DNA of 64,000 nt from Streptomyces corallincola (GTDB lineage: Bacteria > Actinomycetota > Actinomycetes > Streptomycetales > Streptomycetaceae), in contig NZ_JAHRXF010000015.1 in assembly GCF_019104725.1 (NCBI RefSeq), positions 1 through 64,000 of the forward strand. Reading direction: 5' to 3'. Positions 1 through 9,800 of this stretch are shown here, piece after piece. Numbering within the stretch: the stretch's first letter is position 1; every line of letters begins with the position of its first letter. Made by a program: the position numbers and the translations under genes. The notes below the pieces were generated by a model, which saw only the letters and a list, made by a program, of their open reading frames with translations, did not search any database and was not told the DNA's origin.

Positions 1-444
<444 letters not shown>

Positions 445-2157
445 ATGTCCACCACCGGTGTCGCGTCCGCCGAGACGCCCACCGACGCGCCCGCGCCCTA
501 CCTATGGCGCTGGGCCGCGCTCTTCGTCATCCTCGCGGCCGAGGTGATGGATCTCCTCGACGCCGTCGTCACCAATATCGCCGGGCCGTCCATGCGGGCC
601 GACCTGGGCGGCAGCGCCTCCACGTTGCAGTGGCTGGCCGCCGCCTACACCCTGTCGATGGCCGTGGGCCTGGTCACCGGCGGGCGGCTCGGGGACATAC
701 ACGGGCGGCGCACGATGTTCATGGTCGGAGCCGCCGGCTTCACCGTGGGCTCGCTGTTGTGCGCCGTGTCCGGCTCGCCCGAGATGCTGATCGGCGCGCG
801 GGTCGTGCAGGGCCTGTTCGGCGCGGTGATGCTGCCGCAGGGGCTCGGCATGATCAAGGAGATGTTCCCGCCGAAGGAGTCGCAGAAGGCGTTCGGCATG
901 TTCGGGCCGGTGATGGGCCTGTCCGCCGTGTGCGGGCCGATCCTCGCGGGCTGGCTCGTGGACGCCGACTACTTCGGCACCGGCTGGCGGATGATCTTCC
1001 TGATCAACCTGCCGCTGGGCGCCGCCGCCTTCCTCGGCGCGGTGCGCTATCTGCCGCGCGGCCGGTCGGCGGAGAAGCCCCGGCTCGACATCCCCGGCAT
1101 GCTGTTGGTCTCACTCGCCGCGCTGCTGATCATCTTCCCGCTGGTCCAGGGACGTGAGTACGACTGGCCGGTGTGGACGTTCGTGATGATGGGCGCCGCG
1201 GTCGTCGTCTTCGCGGTCTTCGCGCGCTACGAATCCCGGCGCAGCAAGGCGGGTCGAGACCCGCTGGTCGTGCCGAGCCTGTTCCGCAAGCGCGGGTTCA
1301 GCGGGGGCATGGTGCTCGGGCTGGTCTTCTTCTCGACCATGCAGGGCTTCATGCTGGTCTTCAATCTCTACACCCAGATCGGCCTGGGGTACTCCCCGCT
1401 CAAGGCGGGCCTGGTGATGGTGCCCTGGTCCGGCGGCATGATCGTCGGCTTCGGTCTCGCCCAGGGCGTCGCCAAGTTCGGGCGTGCGGTGCTCCAGGCG
1501 GGCGCGCTGGTCATGGCGGTCGGTGTGTCCGGTGTCTGGCTGACCCTGCATCTGGCGGGCAGCGGGGTCGGACCGTGGCAGTTGCTCCCCGCGCTGCTCG
1601 TGACGGGTATCGGCATGGGCCTGCTGATGGCGCCCTTCTTCGACATCGTGCTGGCGAGCGTCGAGCAGCACGAGACGGGGTCGGCGTCCGGCACGATGAC
1701 CGCCATGCAGCAGCTCGGCGGCGCCTTCGGTGTGGCCATCCTGGGCACCGTGTTCTTCGGTCTGCTGGGCGGCGGCATCGGCTCCGCCGTCGGTCACCAC
1801 GCGGGCACGCTGCGCCGGGAGTTGACGGCAGCGCAGGTCGCGCCCGCCGTGCAGGACAGGATCGTCACCGATCTGCGCACCTGCGCCTCGGACCGCGCGG
1901 TCGCCAAGGACCCGGCGGCCACACCGGCGTCCTGTGCCCGGCTGGAGAAGGACACCCGGTCCGCCGTCACCTCTCCGCAGGCCGCGGCCCGGATACCGGT
2001 CGCCCTCAGGGACACCGCGACCTCGGCCTTCCAGAGCGGGTTCGGGTCCGTGATGCAGACGGTGCTGTGGATCGTGGACGGCATGCTGGTGCTGACCTTC
2101 CTGCTGGCGTTCCTCCTCCCCCGGCACGCGCGCCCCGAGGACGCCGAGGGCCACTGA
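445..2157 (+). CDS. MFS drug efflux transporter, DHA2/14-TMS type
   Basis: The 570-residue protein is an integral membrane antiporter of the EmrB/QacA (DHA2) group. It is expected to export lipophilic compounds using the proton gradient. The first helix pair carries the family pattern LLDAVVTNIAGPSM near residues 32-45, and the loop 2-3 motif GRLGDIHGRR follows near residue 80. A long soluble insertion (about residues 455-520) lies before the last helix, as is common in Streptomyces members. The ATG at 445 has GAGGAG about 8 bp upstream. The palindrome array at 351-399 suggests ligand-responsive repression. Substrate is unknown, and the gene is 18 kb from the azoxy cluster, so a link to it is not implied. 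Confidence 0.85.
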   Translation: MSTTGVASAETPTDAPAPYLWRWAALFVILAAEVMDLLDAVVTNIAGPSMRADLGGSASTLQWLAAAYTLSMAVGLVTGGRLGDIHGRRTMFMVGAAGFTVGSLLCAVSGSPEMLIGARVVQGLFGAVMLPQGLGMIKEMFPPKESQKAFGMFGPVMGLSAVCGPILAGWLVDADYFGTGWRMIFLINLPLGAAAFLGAVRYLPRGRSAEKPRLDIPGMLLVSLAALLIIFPLVQGREYDWPVWTFVMMGAAVVVFAVFARYESRRSKAGRDPLVVPSLFRKRGFSGGMVLGLVFFSTMQGFMLVFNLYTQIGLGYSPLKAGLVMVPWSGGMIVGFGLAQGVAKFGRAVLQAGALVMAVGVSGVWLTLHLAGSGVGPWQLLPALLVTGIGMGLLMAPFFDIVLASVEQHETGSASGTMTAMQQLGGAFGVAILGTVFFGLLGGGIGSAVGHHAGTLRRELTAAQVAPAVQDRIVTDLRTCASDRAVAKDPAATPASCARLEKDTRSAVTSPQAAARIPVALRDTATSAFQSGFGSVMQTVLWIVDGMLVLTFLLAFLLPRHARPEDAEGH

Positions 2158-2269
2158 GGTCCGGGGACCTGGACCGCGGGACCCGGTGGGCCGAGGAGGT
2201 TCGCCGGGTCCCGCGCTGACCACCCGGTGGCCCGCGGGGGTGTTCGGGGCGCGTACTGTGCGAGCGATC

Positions 2270-2345
2270 CGCCCTCGCACCGCCGTATCCCGCTACCGCC
2301 GTGTCCCTTGACCGCCGTACCTCGCACCGCCGTATCCCGTACCGC
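2270..2345. repeat. Degenerate ~16-bp tandem repeat (ACCGCCGTATCCCG unit)
   Basis: About four imperfect copies of ACCGCCGTATCCCG lie head to tail between the MFS gene and the next start codon. They sit in the untranslated leader of the downstream gene. No protein-coding role is evident. Confidence 0.6.
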
Positions 2346-2363
2346 CCCGGAAGGACGAGTCAC

Positions 2364-3476
2364 GTGCTCTCGTCGTACGCAGCCCATTTCGACACGCCCG
2401 CCGGGTACTTGGACTTCGCGCGGTTCGGGCCGCCGTCCCGTGACGCGGTGGCCGCCACGGCGCGGGCGCTGGAGGCGTCGGCCCTTGCGGGTCACACCAC
2501 GGTGGACGACCTGATGCGGGCCGAGGTGACGGCGCGGGACACGGCGGCGCGGCTCGCGGGGACCGACGCGCGGCACACCGTACTGCTGCCGAACGCGTCC
2601 ACCGGGTTGTTCCACGCGGCGTTCGGCATCCCGGAGGGGGCGGTGCTGGTATCGCGCACCGACTTCCCGGCGAACCACTACCCGTGGCGGCGGACGGCGG
2701 AGCTGGGGCGGGCGACGCCCCGCTGGCTCGACCCCGAGCCCGGCGCCGGGGTCACCCCCGGGCTGGTGCGGGCGGCGCTGACCGACGAGGTGGTGGCGGT
2801 GTCCGTCAGCGCCGTGGACTTCCGTACCGGGTTCCGGGCGGATCTGGCGGGGCTGCGGGAGGTCGTGGGGCCGGACCGGTTGCTGGTCGTGGACGCGATC
2901 CAGGGGTTCGGCGTGGCCGAGATGGACTGGGGGGCGGCCGACGTGGTGGTCGCGGGCGGCCAGAAGTGGCTGCGCGCCGGGTGGGCCACCGGGTTCGCCG
3001 CGCTGTCCGACCGGGCGCTGGAGGTTCTTCAGCCGGTGCTGACGGGGTGGACCGGAGTGGAGGAGGTCGGGGTGTTCGACGGGTCCGAGCATCCGGCCGC
3101 AGCCGACGCACGGCAGTGGTCGATCACCAACCTGAGCCCGGTCACGGCAGCCGCGTTCGCCGCCGCGCTCGGACTGGTGGAGCGGTACACGGTCGCGGCG
3201 ATCGAGGAGGCCGTCGCCAGGACGGTGGAGGAACTGACCGAGGTCGTACAGCGGCACGGCGGCCAGGTGCTGTCCCCCGTCTCCCCCGCCCAGCGGGCCG
3301 GAATCCTGTCCTTCACCGTGCCGGGAGTCGAGCCAGGCGTGGTGGCAAAGGCGCTGCACGGCGAGGGAGTCACCCCGACGGTTCGGGCGGACTCGCTGCG
3401 GCTGTCCCCGCACGCGTCCACTCCCGCCGAGGCGGGCGAGCGGGTGGCAGCGGCGTTGGGTTCGCTGGGGCGCTGA
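2364..3476 (+). CDS. Class V aminotransferase-fold PLP enzyme
   Basis: The 370-residue protein belongs to fold-type I PLP enzymes of the class V aminotransferase/cysteine desulfurase group. The probable Schiff-base lysine is in VVAGGQKWLRAG near residue 200, preceded by the PLP-binding Asp in VVDAIQGFG. The family includes desulfurases, kynureninase and isopenicillin epimerase-like proteins, and the sequence alone does not fix the reaction. I choose GTG 2364 because GGAAGGA lies just upstream; an in-frame ATG 63 bp earlier lies within the tandem repeat. It follows the MFS gene on the same strand with a 206-bp gap, so it is probably transcribed separately. Confidence 0.75.
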   Translation: MLSSYAAHFDTPAGYLDFARFGPPSRDAVAATARALEASALAGHTTVDDLMRAEVTARDTAARLAGTDARHTVLLPNASTGLFHAAFGIPEGAVLVSRTDFPANHYPWRRTAELGRATPRWLDPEPGAGVTPGLVRAALTDEVVAVSVSAVDFRTGFRADLAGLREVVGPDRLLVVDAIQGFGVAEMDWGAADVVVAGGQKWLRAGWATGFAALSDRALEVLQPVLTGWTGVEEVGVFDGSEHPAAADARQWSITNLSPVTAAAFAAALGLVERYTVAAIEEAVARTVEELTEVVQRHGGQVLSPVSPAQRAGILSFTVPGVEPGVVAKALHGEGVTPTVRADSLRLSPHASTPAEAGERVAAALGSLGR

Positions 3477-3563
3477 CGGAACGCCAGGTGCCAAGACCAG
3501 GTCCCTCGCCCCCACCCGGTCCCCGCCCCGCTCCCAGCCCGTCCCCGTCCCTGGTCCCTCGAA

Positions 3564-3623
3564 TCAGATCGGGGCGGCTCAGATCGGGTCGGCTCAGCTC
3601 GGGTCGGATCAGGTCGGGTCGGG
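3564..3623. repeat. Four 15-bp tandem repeats spanning the 3' end of an MFS gene
   Basis: Units at 3564, 3579, 3594 and 3609 share TCAGATCGGGTCGGC with small changes. On the minus strand each unit ends with an in-frame TGA. The stop codon of the MFS gene is therefore inside the repeat, and gain or loss of units would not alter the protein much. Confidence 0.75.
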
Positions 3624-4880
3624 CTGGCTCTGCTCCGTGGGGTGCGGGGCAGGGGCCGGAGTCTGCTCCGGAGTCGTCAGGTTGCGTACGCCGGGAGAGA
3701 GCAGGGCTGCCAGCGTGGCCAGGACGATCAGGGTCGCGCAGCCGAGGAGTGCGGAGGCCGTGCCGACGGTGGACGCGACGGGTCCGGCGACGAGGAGCCC
3801 GAGCGGGGCGAAGGCGAGGGAGCCGAACCAGTCGTAGGAGCTGACGCGGGACAGGACCTGTTCGGGGACCTCCTGTTGGATCGTGGTGGCCCACAGCACG
3901 CCGAAGACGTCACTGGCGATCCCGGCGCCGAACATGGCGGCGGCGATCAGCCAGACCGGAGCCGCGGCGGCGAGCAGGGTGATCGGCACCGCGGACGCGA
4001 AGGTGCACAGGACGGCGACCAGGATGGGGCGGCGCACCCGTACACGGGCGGCGAGGCCCGCACCGGCGATGGTGCCCAGTGCCTGAGCGGCCACGATGAC
4101 GGACCACGCGCGGGCGCCGCCGAGCCGGTGTTCGGCCATCAGCGGACCGAGTACGCCCGCGTTGGCGTTGAGCGCGGCGACGACGACGGCGTACTGCGCC
4201 ACGACGGCCCACAGCCACTGCCGGGAGCTGAACTCCCGCCAGCCCTCGCGGAGATCGGTCCAGCCCGAGGTGGTCCCCCGTGGGCGTCCGGCCAGGCGCA
4301 GTCGGAAGGTCAGGGCGGCGCTGGCCACGAAGGAGGCCGCGTTGAGCGCCAGCGCCCAACCGGCTCCGACCAGGGCGACGGTCACGCCGGACAGTGCGAG
4401 GCCGAGCAGCATCGCGCTGTTGGTGCCCATGCGCAGCAGGCCGTTGGCCCGTTGCAGCCGGTCCCGCGGCACGATCAGCGGGACGATGCCCTCCATCGCG
4501 GGGGCGAACAGGGCCGTCGCGGTTCCGGCCGCCGTCGCCAGCAGGCACATCGCCACGAGCGGGGCGTGGCCGGTGAGCGTCATGGCGGCCAGTCCGGCGT
4601 ATGCGGCGGCTCCCAGCACATCGGCCACGACCATCAGACGCGACCGGGACACCCGGTCCGCGATCACGCCACCCCACAGGACCAGCGCCAACTGCGGGAC
4701 GGCCTGGCACGCCACGACCAGGGAGAGCCTGCCCGGACCGGCTCCGGGCAGAGCGAGAACGGCGAAGGCCAGGGCCACTCGGGCGAAGCCGTTGCCGAGG
4801 ACCGAGACGAACCTGGCCGTGGCGAGGAGCAGGAAGGGACGGTCCCGCCGGAGCGGGACGGAGGGGAGGGCTGCGGTCAC
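3609..4880 (-). CDS. MFS transporter, MFS_3/EntS-like
   Basis: The 423-residue polytopic membrane protein has about 12 hydrophobic segments. It resembles the MFS_3 group that contains enterobactin exporters and many uncharacterised Streptomyces efflux proteins. The N-terminal RFVSVLGNGF and the loop GGVIADRVSRSR near residue 75 fit the MFS signature. The ATG at 4880 starts MTAALPSVPLRRDRPFLLL, giving a basic cytoplasmic N-terminus. The C-terminal tail PTEQSQPDPT is encoded by the 15-bp repeat array. It is a stand-alone gene converging with the 2364 gene, and its substrate is unknown. Confidence 0.8.
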   Translation of the reverse strand: MTAALPSVPLRRDRPFLLLATARFVSVLGNGFARVALAFAVLALPGAGPGRLSLVVACQAVPQLALVLWGGVIADRVSRSRLMVVADVLGAAAYAGLAAMTLTGHAPLVAMCLLATAAGTATALFAPAMEGIVPLIVPRDRLQRANGLLRMGTNSAMLLGLALSGVTVALVGAGWALALNAASFVASAALTFRLRLAGRPRGTTSGWTDLREGWREFSSRQWLWAVVAQYAVVVAALNANAGVLGPLMAEHRLGGARAWSVIVAAQALGTIAGAGLAARVRVRRPILVAVLCTFASAVPITLLAAAAPVWLIAAAMFGAGIASDVFGVLWATTIQQEVPEQVLSRVSSYDWFGSLAFAPLGLLVAGPVASTVGTASALLGCATLIVLATLAALLSPGVRNLTTPEQTPAPAPHPTEQSQPDPT

Positions 4881-5211
4881 GAGGCGGGAGCCTACGACCT
4901 GCGGCGGAGGCGGTGGGAGGGGGTCACCGCAGATCGGTGGCCCCTACACACAGGACGGCCTGTTCCCACCGGTCGGCCGGTCCCACTCGGGATGGCCCAT
5001 ACGGGTCACCCGTACAGCTCTCTCCTCCGGTCCCCCTGTCCACCCTCCCTGTCCCCCTGTCCCCCTGTGAAGCTCGCAGGTTCGGAGATTCCTGAACGCT
5101 GGCAGGCCGGAACCTGCGCGTCAGTTAATGGTTGTGGCGGTCCCGAGCACTGGTTCCGGCGAAGCTGACGGGATCTTAGTTCCGAGTGTTTGCCATGCCG
5201 CGTCTGGCTGG
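4881..5211. other. 331-bp gap without a recognisable gene
   Basis: This is upstream sequence of the 3609-4880 gene and downstream sequence of the 5212-5865 gene. It contains pyrimidine-rich repeats of GTCCCCCTGT near 5030-5070. I see no conserved RNA, hairpin terminator or coding signal. Confidence 0.4.
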
Positions 5212-5865
5212 CTAACCGGCAGGCCAGTGTGGGTTCGGTGTGCCGTCATCGCTCATGTGCGCCCGTTGCCAGATTTCGTTCCAGTTGAACGGAGTCTCGG
5301 GCGCGACCCGGTGCCGTTGCCCGCACGGACATGGCACCAGCGCCCTCGCGCAGCCACGGCACAACTCGACCCAACCGTGCCCGGTCGAGCTCAGCACTCG
5401 TGGTCCCTCATCCCCGCAAGCCGGGCAGCCGGGCGGCTCGGCACCGTTCAAAATCGCGTTCTGCCGCTGGACGTAGTCGGTCAGACGCAGCGACGGGTGG
5501 CGAACCGGGTCTTCGAACCAGGCGCGGTCGGGGCTTTCCCACCAGTTCCGCAGCCACCACGGCCGAGGGTTCGGTACAGCCCGCTGCCCAGCCTGTTTCT
5601 CCACCCGGCGCTGTGCGGCGTACTCGTCTGCCCGCAGGAGCCACAGCACCCGCGCCTCGTGCAGTTCCTCCACCGCCCGCGCCAGTGCGTCCGGGTCCGC
5701 CTCCAACCGACGGGGGATCGCGGCGCTGAGCGTGAGGTGGTGGTACGTCGCCCGCAAGCCGTAAGGAGCAAAAACGGTGAGGCAGGTACGCAACGCGAGG
5801 TGGCGCCGGTCAAGGGGAAGCCGGGCGTCGAGCACGCGCGCTCGGTGGGTCAGGAAACTGGTCAT
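5212..5865 (-). CDS. Hypothetical protein with C-terminal zinc-ribbon-like cysteines
   Basis: The 217-residue protein has no function I can name. The C-terminal third carries CPAC, CRGC and CPCGQRH, a spacing that looks like a zinc ribbon, while the N-terminal half is helical and rich in Arg and Leu. Its ATG (5865) overlaps the stop of the upstream gene as ATGA, so it is the third gene of a coupled operon running from 6520 to 5212. No secretion signal is visible, so it is probably cytoplasmic. Confidence 0.6.
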   Translation of the reverse strand: MTSFLTHRARVLDARLPLDRRHLALRTCLTVFAPYGLRATYHHLTLSAAIPRRLEADPDALARAVEELHEARVLWLLRADEYAAQRRVEKQAGQRAVPNPRPWWLRNWWESPDRAWFEDPVRHPSLRLTDYVQRQNAILNGAEPPGCPACGDEGPRVLSSTGHGWVELCRGCARALVPCPCGQRHRVAPETPFNWNEIWQRAHMSDDGTPNPHWPAG

Positions 5866-6227
5866 GGTGTAGGCGCCAGGTCCAGTGCCCGTGCCAGGGC
5901 GGCTGTGACGGCGGCAGCATGTGCCGACAGGTGTTGCTCGGCCCAGAACCCGGCAAGACCGAGGAAGTCCTGCACATCCTGCTGGGCGCCCGCGACAAGC
6001 CTGCGCATCTGGTCCACCGACAGCTCGATCACCGGGCTGCTGTCCGTCTCGTGGGCGTCGAGCGTCAGCCGGACTTTGTCGCCGAGGCGTTCGGCCATCG
6101 AGGACGGATCATGGCCGAAGTAGGAGCAGCCGGTGCCGTTGAGCACCTCCAGCCAGTCGCGCCAGGTTTCCAGGCCGTTGCAGCAGCCCGGCTCGACGAA
6201 GACGGTGTCGGTGGCGTCGTCCGTCAC
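5862..6227 (-). CDS. Hypothetical protein, middle gene of three-gene operon
   Basis: The 121-residue acidic protein starts at GTG 6227, which overlaps the upstream stop as GTGA. The same frame stays open further upstream, but that extension overlaps the preceding gene and is rejected. The N-terminal part carries CCNGLETWRDWLEVL and GCSYFGHDPSS, and the rest is helical. I do not recognise the family. The operon of three small coupled genes of unknown function resembles the accessory modules scattered in Streptomyces genomes. Confidence 0.6.
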   Translation of the reverse strand: MTDDATDTVFVEPGCCNGLETWRDWLEVLNGTGCSYFGHDPSSMAERLGDKVRLTLDAHETDSSPVIELSVDQMRRLVAGAQQDVQDFLGLAGFWAEQHLSAHAAAVTAALARALDLAPTP

Positions 6228-6520
6228 CCGGAACCCTCCGGGGGCGAACGGATCAGCATGGTGAGCAGCCCGTGCAGGAAGGTGCCGAGTGGGTCGGTCG
6301 GGCACGGTCCGTGTTCCTCCTCCGGCTGGAAGTCGTTGCAGCTGGCGATCTGCATAACCGCTGTGCCGACCTCCGTCGGAGTCAGCTTCCCGTTCAGCAC
6401 GAGGTAGCCATACGGCTCGTGCTCTTCCACCGGCCAGAGCGCGAAGTCGTTGGCAGCGGAGATCTCCAGAACAGGTTGCATCACCAGCACATGGGGATGA
6501 TGCCGGACCCACTGGTGCAC
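6224..6520 (-). CDS. Hypothetical protein, first gene of three-gene operon
   Basis: This is a small protein of up to 98 residues with hydrophobic and acidic stretches (LWPVEEHEPYGYLVLNG) and no recognised domain. The start at 6520 is uncertain: an internal ATG at 6481 would remove 13 residues, and neither start has a strong ribosome binding site. It is translationally coupled to the next gene by a GTGA overlap. Confidence 0.5.
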   Translation of the reverse strand: MHQWVRHHPHVLVMQPVLEISAANDFALWPVEEHEPYGYLVLNGKLTPTEVGTAVMQIASCNDFQPEEEHGPCPTDPLGTFLHGLLTMLIRSPPEGSG

Positions 6521-6842
6521 CGCACCGGGCTTTCGGCTGGCATGGGGCTCGGAGCGGGCCCGCTACATGGGCAGTTTCGCGGTGCGCTCGGGAGAGGAGG
6601 CACCGCCACAGGGCATGGGCGGTCTGCGCGATGATCGTGAGAGGCCCTCATCAGCTTGAAGGGATCCCGCCCTTAACGCGGCGAAGGCGGTGTCCACCTT
6701 CCTTCGTGTCTCAGCAAGACGCTGGTCTCAGACCCTGGTGACGAGCGCGTGCGTCGGGAGCCGTCCGCGCTGCGGTGCTGTTCGCGACAGTAAGCGGCCG
6801 CCAGCGAGAAATGCGTTGCTCTGCCATTTGCCAGCCGTGATC
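6521..6842. other. 322-bp divergent intergenic region
   Basis: This separates the minus-strand operon from the plus-strand GNAT gene and must hold both promoters. I see no obvious operator, RNA or small gene. Confidence 0.4.
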
Positions 6843-6851
6843 ATGTGCCGC

Positions 6852-7790
6852 ATGCGATTCTTTCCCGCTACTGCGGACTCCACCGCCCTGGAGCGCGCCG
6901 CCGCGTACCCGGCCGACGGTCCCATCACCGCCCTGACCGCTGAGCGGATCCGCGAGGAGCTCGGTGCCAACCAGTTCCGCCCTGAATGGGTCTGGCTCGC
7001 CGAGGACGAGAACGGGCAGGTCCTCGCCCGCGCGCTGTGGTGGGGCCGCGCCGACAGCAAGCGCCCCATAGCGCTCGATTGCCTCCAGGTCCGCTCCACC
7101 GTCGCCGATCCGGTCGCCATCGCCACCAGGCTCCTTGACGCCGGGCACGCCGCCTTCGGCGCGCGCCCGCTGTACAACCTCTCTCTCCCAGCGGACTGGA
7201 GCAGCCGACCGGAACTGAGCGAGGCGGTGGCCTGGCGTCGCGAAGCGGGCCTGCGTGCAGGGCTGAACCGGGAGATTCAGCGCCTGCGGTACGAGTGGAC
7301 TCCGGCGGCGGGACTGCCCGAGGCCGGCGATCGGCTGACGTTCCGTGAGGGCAGCGACGAGGAGTTCCTGGAGGCCTTTGTTCGGGTGTCGGCCGACAGC
7401 CTGGACCAGGCCACCCGTGACGAGCTGCGCACCAAGAGCGCCAGGCATCTGGCCGAGGAGGACATGAAGTTCTACCTCGACTGCCCTGGCGAGCGCTCCT
7501 GGTGGAGGCTTGCGGAGCTGCCCGACGGCACTCTCGCCGGACTGGCCGTCCCGTCGGCGACCCCGTACCACCGCAACGTCGGGTATCTCGGTGTCGTACC
7601 CGAGCAGCGCGGCAAGGGGCTGATCGACGAGATCCTTGCCGAGATCACCCGCTTCCACGCGACCGAACGCGCCGAGCGCATCACCGCGACCACCGACACC
7701 ACGAACATCCCGATGGCAGCCGCCTTCGACCGCGCCAACTACGAGGTGACGGAGATCCGTATGGTTCTGGAGGCTCAGGCGCCCGTATGA
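6852..7790 (+). CDS. GNAT-family N-acetyltransferase
   Basis: The 312-residue protein has a C-terminal GNAT domain. The acetyl-CoA pyrophosphate loop is GVVPEQRGKGLIDEIL near residue 245, followed by the beta-strand/helix ending in NYEVTEIRMVLEA. The N-terminal half (about 1-140) may be a second, degenerate GNAT-like domain. Start ATG 6852 or ATG 6843 is possible; neither has a strong ribosome binding site. Substrate cannot be inferred. It converges with the 7935-9170 MFS gene. Confidence 0.75.
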   Translation: MRFFPATADSTALERAAAYPADGPITALTAERIREELGANQFRPEWVWLAEDENGQVLARALWWGRADSKRPIALDCLQVRSTVADPVAIATRLLDAGHAAFGARPLYNLSLPADWSSRPELSEAVAWRREAGLRAGLNREIQRLRYEWTPAAGLPEAGDRLTFREGSDEEFLEAFVRVSADSLDQATRDELRTKSARHLAEEDMKFYLDCPGERSWWRLAELPDGTLAGLAVPSATPYHRNVGYLGVVPEQRGKGLIDEILAEITRFHATERAERITATTDTTNIPMAAAFDRANYEVTEIRMVLEAQAPV

Positions 7791-7934
7791 CGTGCCGCCG
7801 GGAACGGCGTTCTACCACCACGAGCCGCGATTCATCAGTAGCCCCGTCAGCGGCAGGGCAAGGGATGAGGCCGCCGGTGCCGTTCCCCTGCCCTGGGTCC
7901 GTTACCTCTGTCCGCCCGGGCCGTTCGACTGTGG

Positions 7935-9170
7935 TCAGGACGGGTTTCGGGGCCAGGGGATGCGGGTGGTCGCCGCTGTGACGACCAGGGCGGAGGCGGC
8001 GACGGTGGCCATGCCCAGGGTGAGGCCGCCCGCTCCGGCCACGAATCCAATGAGGGCGGGACCGGCCAGCAGCCCCAGTGTGCCCATCGCCGCCACCAGG
8101 GAGAGCGCTTCGGAGCCCTGTCCGGCGGCCGCGACGTAGACGCACGGGGTGATGGCCGCCGCGCCCAGGCCGACGCAGGCGAAACCCAGCAGGGTGGGCA
8201 GCACACCGCCGACGGCCAGGGATACCGCGAGGCCGAGACCGGCCAGGGCGCTGCCCGCCCGGACCACGCGGGCGTCGCCCCAGCGGGTGCGCCAGCGGTC
8301 CGCGCGGAGCCGGGCCAGCAGCATCATCACCGAGACGACCGCGATGCCCAGGGGTGCCACCGAGGGCGATGCCTTGACCACGTCCTTGAGGTAGAGGGTG
8401 GACCAGTCGTTCATCGCGCCCTCGGTGATCGTGCCGAACGCCATCGCACAGCCCATCAGGAGGGTCAGCAGGGACGGCACCGTCCACCGGCGGGCACGGC
8501 GGACCGGCCCCTCGCCCGGCATCGGCTCCTCGTCCGGTTTCGGCTCACCGCCCGGCTTCGGTTCCTCCGTCCGCTGCGGCTCGCCCGGCGTCGGCAGGCT
8601 CCGGCCCGCCCAGGCCAGCAGCCCGAGCAGCAGTACCGAGGCCGCCGCGAAGTGGACCGGGACGGAGGAGGTCAGGGCGGTGGTCGCCGAGGCCAGCAGG
8701 GCGGCGCCGAGGAGACCCGCGCTGAACACCGCGTGCAGCTGGGACATGGCGGTGCGGCCGTAGGCGGTCTCCAGGGCGGCGCCCTGGGCGTTCATGGCGA
8801 CGTTGAGGCAGCCGACGGCCACCCCGTCGGCCGCCAGGACGACGAGGGCGAGGGGGTAGTTGGGGACGGCCGACAGGGCGAGCAGCACGGCCACCAGGCA
8901 CAGGGCCGAGAGCAGTGAGAGCAGACGGGCGCCGAGGCGGCGCATCAGGAGGGTGACCAGCGGGAACGACACCGCCGCGCCCACCCCGCAGGCCATCAGC
9001 AGGACGCCCAACTCGCCCGCGCCGAGGTCCAGTCGGGACTTCAGCGCGGGCAGGCGGGCCGCCCAGGTGGCGTACTGGAAGCCGAGGAAGCAGAACAGCG
9101 CGGCCGTCGCCCACTTCGCGCGCCGGAATCCGGCCAGGTCGCTGCCGACATCCGGTGTGGTCGTCGTCAT
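7935..9170 (-). CDS. MFS transporter, last gene of DasR-operator operon
   Basis: This is a 411-residue MFS protein of about 12 transmembrane segments with a Pro/Glu-rich cytoplasmic loop near the middle (repeats such as GEPKPDEEP). ATG 9170 overlaps the stop of the upstream GNAT gene (ATGA), so it is translated as part of the five-gene operon starting at 13479. It most likely exports or imports the metabolite handled by that operon; direction and substrate are not readable from sequence. Confidence 0.8.
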   Translation of the reverse strand: MTTTTPDVGSDLAGFRRAKWATAALFCFLGFQYATWAARLPALKSRLDLGAGELGVLLMACGVGAAVSFPLVTLLMRRLGARLLSLLSALCLVAVLLALSAVPNYPLALVVLAADGVAVGCLNVAMNAQGAALETAYGRTAMSQLHAVFSAGLLGAALLASATTALTSSVPVHFAAASVLLLGLLAWAGRSLPTPGEPQRTEEPKPGGEPKPDEEPMPGEGPVRRARRWTVPSLLTLLMGCAMAFGTITEGAMNDWSTLYLKDVVKASPSVAPLGIAVVSVMMLLARLRADRWRTRWGDARVVRAGSALAGLGLAVSLAVGGVLPTLLGFACVGLGAAAITPCVYVAAAGQGSEALSLVAAMGTLGLLAGPALIGFVAGAGGLTLGMATVAASALVVTAATTRIPWPRNPS

Positions 9171-9799
9171 GCGCGGACCGCCTCCTTCTTCTCCGGTACG
9201 GCCACCCGTACCGACATGTAGACCGCGCCGGGGCCGTAACCGGCGGGCAGTGGTGTTCCGGGGTGGGGCTGGTACCCGTTGGCCCTCCAGAAGCGTTCGC
9301 GGCCCGCGAGCGCCACGAGGGAGATCGTGGTGTGGCCGAGGTCCCCGGCCGCGCGGGTCAGATGCGCCACCAGCGCGCTCCCCCGGCCGCGGCGGCGCAA
9401 CGGCGCGCTGACCACCAGATCGTGCAGATGGAGGTTGCCCCCCGCCTCCGGCACCCCGAGCCCCCCGGCCGCCCCGAGGTCCCCGGTACCCCCGGCATAC
9501 CCGGCCGACTCCCCCGCGCCCCGCACACCCCGGCCGTGCGCCCCCGCGCCCAGCTCCGGGCACCGGAAGCGCGGATACGGCAGGGTCAGGACGTACCCGG
9601 TGATCCGGCCGTCCGTCTCCAGGACGAAGCTCGTCGGGTGAGCGGCGTGTGCGCGGAGGGCGGTCTCGCCCTCCGTGAGGGCGGTGCCCGCGTACGCCTC
9701 CGCCTCCAGCCGCGCGATACGCGGCCAGTCGGACTCGGTGATCGGGCGTACATGCTCGCCCGCTCCCTCGGGGACGCGGCCCGTCTCCGTGTCGCTCAT
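9167..9799 (-). CDS. GNAT-family N-acetyltransferase with low-complexity insert
   Basis: The 210-residue protein has the GNAT core. The N-terminal part is VRPITESDWPRIARLEAEAY, and the acetyl-CoA loop is RRRGRGSALVAHL near residue 140. The insert at about residues 78-120 is Gly/Ala-rich, unlike the usual compact fold, and may be a disordered linker. It lies 1 bp after the stop of the decarboxylase gene and overlaps the MFS gene. In context it could acetylate a polyamine or amino-acid derived product made by the upstream decarboxylase; that is inference. Confidence 0.75.
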   Translation of the reverse strand: MSDTETGRVPEGAGEHVRPITESDWPRIARLEAEAYAGTALTEGETALRAHAAHPTSFVLETDGRITGYVLTLPYPRFRCPELGAGAHGRGVRGAGESAGYAGGTGDLGAAGGLGVPEAGGNLHLHDLVVSAPLRRRGRGSALVAHLTRAAGDLGHTTISLVALAGRERFWRANGYQPHPGTPLPAGYGPGAVYMSVRVAVPEKKEAVRA

Positions 9800-9800
9800 G